The notes under the pieces were generated by a model. That model ran no database searches, was not told where the DNA came from, and saw nothing but the letters and a program-made list of their open reading frames with translations. A program made the translations under genes and the position numbers. A stretch of 64,000 bases of DNA from Nicotiana tabacum (taxonomy: Eukaryota; Streptophyta; Magnoliopsida; Solanales; Solanaceae): positions 28,750,042 through 28,814,041 of the forward strand of contig NC_134100.1 of the NCBI RefSeq assembly GCF_000715075.1. Direction: 5' to 3'. Within the stretch, counting starts at the first letter, position 1; every line of letters begins with the position of its first letter. This document shows positions 57,166-64,000 of the stretch, one piece after another.

Positions 57166-57961
57166 TATAACCAATCTTAACTCAACTCCTACTCATCTCA
57201 ATTATTATCATTACACAATCATAAGTAGATTCCACGAAAATAAACTAAGGCTTTGCTCAATACCAAGAACTTACCCACTAAAGCATCCATAGTATCATTT
57301 AAGAATACCACAAATATTAATTTAAGACTCACGGTCATACACAACACCAACGTATAGATACTCGTTACCATGCCTATATGTCGTACTCAACAAGAAGCAA
57401 ATAGCAAATAGGACTCAACTCCTAATCCCTCAAGCTAAGGTTAGACCGAACACTTACCTCGATACCACGAACATAACTCAAGATTCAACTATAGTTTTAC
57501 CCCTTGATTCTACCACCAATTCGCCCATATCTAGTCACAATTTACTTAATTACATCAATAAATTCTAAATGAATCAATTGGAATGCATGAAAATGAGTTT
57601 TCAAAAGTTTTACCCAAAAGTTAAAAATCGCCCCCGAGACCACATGGTCAAAACTCAAGGTTCGAACCAAAGCCTGATTACCCATTCCCCCACAAACCCA
57701 AATATATACTTTGTTTTGAAATCAAACTTCAAATCGAGGTCCAAATTCCCAATTTTTGAAAAACCTAGGTTCTACGCAAAATACCCAATTTCCCCTATGA
57801 AAATCATTGATTTTGAGTTGAAATCATGTTAAAAGATGTTAAGGAGTGAAAAAATGACTTAGAAATCCCTTACCAACGTTTTGGAGAAGAAAGGTTGTTT
57901 GAAAAATGCCTCTTATGTTTTTTGGGGTTTTGAAAAATGAAAAATAACTCAAAATCCCATC

Positions 57962-57969
57962 ATTTTATA
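57962..57969 (-). promoter_or_regulatory. TATA box in E4 LTR
   Basis: Minus-strand TATAAAAT, about 15-20 bases downstream (sense) of the CpG-rich array at 57985-58130. Confidence 0.55.
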
Positions 57970-57984
57970 CTCCTCTCAGACCCC

Positions 57985-58130
57985 CTGTGTGGACCGCACA
58001 AAATGGACTGCGGTCGCACAGTCCTTCCTGGGGATACTGCAGTCCAGTGCCCCTGTGCGGACCGCACAAAGTCGACCGCACACCGCACTAGCCCCTTCCA
58101 CGGTCGCACACATTTTCTTGAGGACTGCAC
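57985..58130 (-). repeat. CpG-rich array in E4 LTR
   Basis: Reverse-strand counterpart of 7065-7285, with cores such as GTGCGGTCCGC, more decayed. Confidence 0.65.
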
Positions 58131-58833
58131 TGGTGGGTTTAGAGACCTGCAACTTCTTTGAACCTTCAACATCTGGTTTTAAGCCTAAGATACCACAAAA
58201 CCTACCTGAAATCAACCGAACCCTCGGGGATGCTAACCGAACATACGTACTAACTCAATGACATCATACGAATTTATCCGTGCGATCAAATCGCCAAAAT
58301 AACCTCAATAACAACAAATTTTTTTCTCAAACTTCATAAAACATCAGCTTTTGCAATTTAGGTCCGACTCACGTCAAATGACATCCGTTTTCACCAAATT
58401 TCACAAGATAGTCTTCGATCATATATAGGACATGTATCGTGTGCCGGAACCAAAATACGGGCCCGCTACCATCATGTTCTAATCAAATTTCATCTCCAAT
58501 TTCCTTAAACAATTTCAGAAAATAATTTCCTTTAAAAATGCATTTCCCGGGCATACGCCCAAGTCCCATATTTTCCCACGGACCCTCCGGGGCCGTCGAA
58601 TCATAGGTCCGGGTCCGTTTACCCAAAAGGTTGACCGAAGTCAAATTAGCTCATTTTGTAATCAAAATTTATCATTTTTCACAGATTTTTATTTAATTTT
58701 TTTTCATATTTAAGCTTTCCAGCTACGAGCCCGGACTGCGCATGCAAATCGAGGTGATGATAAATGAGGTTTTCAAGGCCTCAGAAACACATAATTTAAT
58801 TTAAATCAAGTTATGACCTTTTGGGTCATCACA

Positions 58834-58849
58834 TTCTCCACCTCTAAAA
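58834..58849 (-). other. Polypurine tract of E4
   Basis: Minus-strand TTTTAGAGGTGGAGAA next to the LTR start, the same as in E2. Confidence 0.85.
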
Positions 58850-60200
58850 CAACCGTTCGTCCTCGAACAGATAAAAGAAAGAAGTACCTGAGTTAGGGAA
58901 ACGATGGGGATAACTGCTCTGCATATCGGACTCGGACTCCCAGGTCGATGACTCGGGAGGATGACCTCTCCACTGAACAAGAACAGAAGGAAAGCTCTTC
59001 GACCTCAGCTGACGAACCTGCCAGTCTAAAATAGCCATCGGCTCCTCCTCATAAGACAAGTCCTTGTCCAACTGGACAGTGCTGAAATCTAACATGTGGG
59101 ATGGATCGCCGTGATATTTCTGAAGAATGGACACATGAAACACTGGATGCACAACTGATAAGCTCCGCGGCAATGTGAGTCTATAAGCCACCTCTCCCAC
59201 TCGATCAAGAATCTCAAATAGGCCAATGAACCTAGGGCTAAGCTTGCCCTTCTTCCCGAATCTCATCGCGCCCTTCATATGTTACACTCGAAGCAATACT
59301 CCCTCACCGACCATAAATGCCAAATCACGAACCTTGCAGTGGGCATAACTCTTTTGTCTGGACTAGGCGGTATGAAGCCTATCCTGAATAATCCTGACCT
59401 TGTCCAAGGCCTCATGAACCATATCCGTACCTAACAACTGAGTCTCTCCTGGCTCAAACCATCCAACTGAAGACCGACACCTCCTACCATATAAAGCCTT
59501 ATAAAGAGCCATCTGGATACTCGACTCGTAGCTGTTGTTGTAGGCAAACTCTGCAAAAGGCAAAAACTGGTCATACGAGCCTCCAAATTCCATTACACAA
59601 GCTCGGAGCATACCCTCTAAAATTTGGATAGTCCGCTCGGACTGGCCATCCGTCTAAGGATGAAATGTTGTGCTCAACTCAATCTGCGTGCCCAACTCTT
59701 GCTGAACTGCTCTCCAGAATCGCGAGGTAAACTGTGTACCTCAGTCCGAAATGATAGACACGAGAACACCATGAAGACGAACATTCTCCCAGATATAGAT
59801 CTCAGCTAACCTCTTGGATGAATACAGGACTGCCACAGGAATGAAATGTGCTGACTTGGTAAGCCTATCAACAATAACCCACACTACATTGAACGTCCTC
59901 TGAGTCCGTGGGAGTCCAACAACGAAGTCCACAGTGATCCGATCGCACTTCCACTCAGCTCAATCCTCTGAAATAGACCACCAGGCCTCTGATGCTCGTA
60001 CTTAACCTGCTAACAATTCAAATACCGAGCCACATATACAACAATATCCTTGTTCATTCTCTGCCACCAATAATGCTGCCACAAATCCTAATACATCTTA
60101 GCGGCGCCCGGATGAATAGAGTACCTGGAACTATGAGCCTTCTCTAAAATCAACTCTCGGAGCCCATCCACATTAGGCACACAAACGAGACCTTGCAATC
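58850..60200 (-). pseudogene. pol: E4 integrase and chromodomain
   Basis: The zinc-binding part is near 60110-60000 (QHYWWQRM, YLNC). The core has Asp in MDFVVGLP (about 59930), Asp directly after SIIS (about 59745), and Glu in DGQSERT (about 59645), so the DDE residues remain. The C-terminal frame 59278-58844 holds HPVFHVS and then a full chromodomain-like block (WQVRQLRSKS, VQWRGHP, STWESES, about 59035-58930). Stops at about 59742, 59656, 59360 and 59281, and a frameshift near 59950, disable it. Confidence 0.9.
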
Positions 60201-60900
60201 TCAAAACTCTATCATTACCTAAGGTTACCTTCTTGGCACCTCTGTGCTGCACCGTGTCTCTAAGGACACACAAATGGGGATCATCATACTGCCGATCACG
60301 GATAAGCTCCAGAAAAGAAGAACGAGCTACCGTGCAAGCCAATACACGACTGGGCTCAAAAACATCCAACCTCACAAACTGATTGGCCAAAGCCTGAACA
60401 TCCAATGCAAGCGGTCTCTCACCAACCGGAATATAAGCAAGACTGCCCATACTGGCTGACTTCCTACTCAAAGCATCGGCCACCACATTGGCCTTTCCCG
60501 GATGGTATTAGATGGTGATATCATAATATTTTAACAACTCCAACCACCTTCTCTGTCTCAAATTCAAATCCTTTTGTTTGAACAAATACTGAAGACTCTT
60601 GTGATCTGTGAACACCTCACATGCCACGCCATACAGATAATACCTCCAAATCTTCAATGCGTGAACAATGGATGCCAACTCCAAATCATGAATCGGATAG
60701 TTCTTCTCATAAATATTCAACTGTCGCAAAACATAGGTAATGACCTTACCATCCTGCATCAACACTGTACCAAGCCCAATGCAAGATGCATCACAATAAA
60801 CTGTATAAGGCCCTGAACCTTTGGGAAAAACCAACACAGGTGCCGTAGTCAGAGCTGTATTGAGCTTCTGAAAGCTCACCTCACACTCCTTCGACCATCT
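60201..60900 (-). pseudogene. pol: E4 RNase H and linker
   Basis: [10 protein letters not shown] (Asp near 60795), HDLELAS (Glu near 60684) and [11 protein letters not shown] (Asp near 60606) match the E2 RNase H, as does VADALS (Asp near 60475). Only one stop (TAA at about 60510) breaks this part, so the domain is nearly whole. Confidence 0.88.
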
Positions 60901-61680
60901 GAATGGGGCACCTTTCTGGGTAAACCTGGTCATCGGGGCTGCGATAGATGAAAACCCCTCCACGAACCGACGATTGTATCCTGCCAATCCCAAGAAACTT
61001 CGAATCTTAGCAGCTGATGCTAGTCTAGGCCAGTTCTTGATTGCCTCAATCTTCTTTGGATCAACCTGAATACCCTCCGTTGATACAACATGACCTAGGA
61101 ATGCAACTGAACACAACCAAAATTTACACTTCGAGAACTTAGTATATAACTGACTATCCCTCAAGGTCTAAAGAACCACTCTAAGATGCTGCTCGTGCTC
61201 CTCCCGGCTGCGAGAATATATCAAAATATCATCAATGAAGACTATCACAAACGAATCCAAATAAGGCCTGAACACTCGGTTCATAAAATCCATAAAAGCT
61301 GTTGGGGCATTTGTCAACCTGAATGACATAACCAAGAACTCAAAATGCCCATACCGAGTGCGGAAAACTGTCTTAGGGACGTCGGATGCCCTAATCCTCA
61401 ATTGATGGTAGCTAGATCTCAATTAAATCTTCGAAAATACCTTGGCACCCTGAAGCTGATCAAACAAATCATCAATCCTCGGCAATGGATACTTATTCTT
61501 GATTGTAACCTTGTTCAACTGCCGGTAATCAATACACATTCTCCACAATCCGTCCTTTTTCTTAACAAACAACACTGGCGCACCGCAAGGCGAAACACTC
61601 GGCCTAATGAAACCCTTCTCAAGCAAGTCTTGCAACTGCTCCTTCAACTTTTTCAACTCAGGTGGGGCCATACGATACGG
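60901..61680 (-). pseudogene. pol: E4 reverse transcriptase, N-terminus cut by E6
   Basis: It begins at PYRMAP (61680), with the rest upstream lost at the E6 [24 protein letters not shown] and [15 protein letters not shown] follow, then a stop (TAA, near 61422) before the SYHQLR motif. The catalytic F-I-D-D is at 61228-61239. A stop at 61167 precedes the thumb region [11 protein letters not shown]. Confidence 0.9.
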
Positions 61681-62186
61681 TGTAGACATGTGATTTGACC
61701 CTCCCCAAGATTTTTTTATATTTTAGCATGTAAACATTTAATTTAGGCCTAATATAGTTATTTCAACTATTTTTGATTTCTTTACTTTATTTTCATCATA
61801 AAAATGGAAAATAACAAAAAATATTTTAGCTTACGTATCTTTCATAAATTTAAATAAAAAATATATACAAAAATAGTACCTTATTTTTATCTTTACATCA
61901 TCTTGAAAATACAAAATAAATATATAATAGTTTCATGTTAGCTTTTGAATTATGTAGTATTTTTATCTTATTTTAAAAGGAGTCGATTAAGGTGTTGGAT
62001 CATAATTTTAAGAGTTTTAGAACCCAGTTCTTGGCCCAAGTCGGATTAGTCAATTAAGCCTAGGGACCCTTCTAAACTCTTCTTTGGAATAAAAACAAAC
62101 AAAAAGACCCTAAGGACCTAATACACAAAAGACCTAGGGACTAATGGGCAAAATACACAAAAATACACCTAAACCTAGACTCTACC

Positions 62187-62194
62187 TATAAATT
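62187..62194 (+). promoter_or_regulatory. TATA box in E6 LTR
   Basis: TATAAATT, followed by purine-rich sequence and then C-rich tracts. Confidence 0.5.
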
Positions 62195-62265
62195 AATGCT
62201 TAAAAAAATCAAAAAAAGAGAAGGAGAGAACGCTGAACGAAAAGTTGCGCAGCTTTTGAATGAGA

Positions 62266-62326
62266 CCCCCCCCCCCCCGCATCGTCTTCTCAAAACGACC
62301 CCCTCCCACCCCCACCCCCACCCCCC
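62266..62326 (+). repeat. C-rich tracts, G-quadruplex-capable on the minus strand
   Basis: A run of 13 C (62266-62278) and then CCCCCTCCCACCCCCACCCC-type runs (62299-62326). Five or more runs of at least three C with one-base spacers meet the usual G-quadruplex pattern on the opposite strand. Confidence 0.8.
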
Positions 62327-63879
62327 ATTAGTCATCTCCTTCAGTAACAACAACCAAAAAATAGAGACCCACAGCATCAAAATATAAATCAGTGTTTTTT
62401 AACGATAGGTCCTTCCCCATCGAGCTTCTTCTTCATTTCGCCTCCCCAACGAATCCGCTGTATTTGATCTTCTTGAACAAGAGAACACTGATCTGTTGCA
62501 CAAAACCAAACACCCCCCCTATCACTCATTTTGCTCGAGCAGCCATGAGCAAGGGGCTTAACAAAGAAGCTCTAAAAAACTAGCAGCCATAGCCAATTTC
62601 CGATTTGAAAACCTATCAAAGTCCTAAGTCTTCTTCTTCGTCGACTGAACTCCATCACCACCGGAAATAGCCGAAAACTGGCCACGGAAGTTTGTTTCGT
62701 CAATGGAGTTCGTTTAAAGCTCGTGGAGAGTTCGTTTTAGTTTGTCGACTGAATTTCAAGTTTGTCGTTCCATTTGGTGTAACGTTCCTGTTGAGATCAA
62801 GTCCTGTTATAGCACATTCGTAGGTCGCCAGCTCTGTTCGTTAGGTCCATTCAGTTCCGTTCGAGTTTCCGACGAGGTTCGATTTGAGATTGTTGTTCTT
62901 CGTTTCCGGTTTGAGGTTCGAGTTTCAATTCTTTTATATACATGTTTTTGAGCCAATTCAGTGTTTGATTGCATTTGGATGTTAGAGGTTGTTGTTGTTC
63001 ATGTCACAGCAAAATGTTTGAAATATTTGCTTCCGATTTTTCATGTCATTTGTTAAGTGTTTGAAATATTCTTCTCTATTTTTGGTGTGTATGGTACTTA
63101 ACTGTTTGTATCTGATTTGCAACGAAATTTCCTAGTGTGATTAAAAACCAATCCGATAGTAAACTAATTAAGAAGAAATAGCAGAATTAGGGTTGTTGAT
63201 ACAGTAGTAGGTATAGGGGAATCTTGTGGATGATTTGTTGAGATGAGTCGTAGGGTTTGGGATTGTTTGCTAGCTTTCTTCTTCTACAACCAAATCTATA
63301 ATACATTAGCGAATTTTCATGGCCCTCGCAAAGTTGCAAACGCGTAGTTGCTTTATGCGCGTTATTTTAATAATTTACTTTCCTAAACTTGGGTGCGCAT
63401 TTATGTGACCCAAATCCAAATCTCAACAATGTTAACATATGTCAAAAACCACGGGTGCATTTATGTGACGTGGTTCGAGACGTGTATTAATAATGTTGCA
63501 ATTTTCTTCAAAAAATGAATAAAGGCGGTTAAAAATAAAATTTGCTCATAGGTTCATAATTGTTTAAATCAGATAATTAAGCTGAATATAACAGTTGAGC
63601 GACCGTGCTAGAATCACGGAACTCAGGAATGCCTAACACCTTCTCTCGGGTTAACAGAATTCCTTACTCGAATTTCTGGTTCGCAGACTATTAAACAGAG
63701 TCAAGCTTTTTCTCGATTCGGGATTCAACCGTGACTTGGGACACCATAAATCTCCCAAGTGGCAACTCTAAATTTTTAATAAAAATAATCCTGTTTCAAT
63801 TGTCACTTAAATTGGATAAAACTACCTTATATACTCCCTTCTCGGTGGGGGTGTAGGTAAAAAGGAGGTGTGACAGCTC

Positions 63880-63906
63880 TGGAGACTCTGCTGGGGACTC
63901 GAACCC
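63880..63906 (+). other. Primer binding site, tRNA-Arg type (E6)
   Basis: TGGAGACTCTGCTGGGGACT and on to GAACCC, four bases after the LTR end. It reads as the complement of a tRNA 3' end: acceptor stem, T stem and the T-loop GGTTCGA element, matching plant tRNA-Arg best from memory. Confidence 0.8.
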
Positions 63907-64000
63907 AAAATCTCTAGTTCAGGGTTCAGAGTTAGAGCTTAGATAAATTGTTATATTTGTCTTTATCTGATATTGTTACATGTTTGGGCCTAATGTGCTA
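63907..64000 (+). other. Start of E6 leader
   Basis: The last 94 bases match the E5 leader next to its primer site in reverse (44700-44829 region, for example the run AACATGTTTGGGCCTAATGTG type). The element continues beyond the window. Confidence 0.65.

Larger units (their letters stand above)
56096..58833 (-). repeat. E4 3' LTR, complete, 2738 bp
   Basis: Sense start TGTGATGACCC, end GGGTAGTGACA. It shares gene-free plan and motifs with the E2 LTR: CpG-rich array, TATA box and two hairpin repeat types. Confidence 0.9.
56096..61680 (-). mobile_element. E4: Tekay/Del-like chromovirus, 3' half, inserted in Copia RT
   Basis: On the minus strand: RT, RNase H, integrase, chromodomain, polypurine tract, then 3' LTR 58833-56096. 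It is closely related to E2 in protein and LTR plan but better preserved. Left flank CTAGA (56091-56095) is the expected target duplication. E6 interrupts it inside RT at 61680, so its 5' half should lie to the right of the window. Confidence 0.9.
61681..63875 (+). repeat. E6 5' LTR, 2195 bp, Tat type
   Basis: It begins TGTAGACATGTGATTTG, like the sense start of the E5 LTR (TGTGAGCATGTGATTTT), and ends GGAGGTGTGACA, again like E5. Its last ~450 bases resemble the ends of LTRs A-C in reverse. Left flank TACGG (61676-61680) is the expected target duplication. No gene lies inside. Confidence 0.85.

Noticed and set aside
63880..63906. A possible tRNA gene because of the T-loop-like GGTTCGA (reverse)
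   Set aside because: Only the 3' third of a tRNA is matched, as the complement, right next to an LTR end. That is a primer binding site, not a gene.

Overview
The window is plant nuclear DNA made almost entirely of nested, decayed LTR retrotransposons. I found no intact host gene, no rRNA or tRNA gene and no CRISPR array. Chromodomain integrases, primer sites for initiator tRNA-Met and tRNA-Arg, a SIRE-type Copia gag and very large Tat/Ogre-type elements point to a eudicot. The LTR styles make Solanaceae (for example Nicotiana) my best guess; that is inference, not a database result. Elements are numbered E1-E7 here.

Layout. 1-5445: E1, a gag-protease-only Ty3/gypsy element (partial 5' LTR, gag, protease, truncated 3' LTR). 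5446-6333: start of an unclassified LTR (E7) inserted in E1's 3' LTR. 6334-15380: E2, a Tekay/Del-like chromovirus with a 3.0-kb 5' LTR, gag, protease, RT, RNase H, integrase and chromodomain, and a cut 3' LTR. 15381 to about 53.1 kb: E3, a plus-strand Tat-type element missing its 5' end. Its integrase-to-LTR part is duplicated in tandem (about 20907-26213 and 26212-31550). Its 3' untranslated 30-bp repeat array is split by E5. 28017-48841: E5, a nearly complete 20.8-kb Tat-type element on the minus strand with two 3.9-kb LTRs, a tRNA-Arg primer site, an extra 5' ORF, gag, protease with G-patch, RT, RNase H, integrase and a 1.2-kb minisatellite. 49266 to about 53.1 kb: E3's 3' LTR. 53326-56095: a SIRE-like Ty1/copia fragment. 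56096-61680: E4, a minus-strand relative of E2 inserted in the Copia RT. 61681-64000: the 5' LTR, primer site and leader of E6, a plus-strand Tat element inserted in E4's RT.

How it fits together. Each element once encoded the standard cycle: gag forms the particle, protease cuts the polyprotein, RT/RNase H copies the RNA from a tRNA primer, and integrase inserts the cDNA. All frames seen carry stops or frameshifts, many explained by C-to-T change, so the copies look inactive. The most interesting material is non-coding. A roughly 65-nt sense-strand motif occurs seven times at the ORF-block boundaries of two different Tat elements. Four unrelated repeat families consist of short hairpins whose arms differ by paired, compensating substitutions. 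CpG-rich arrays sit just upstream of the TATA box in several LTR families. A candidate intron of about 205 nt lies between protease and RT in both Tat elements.
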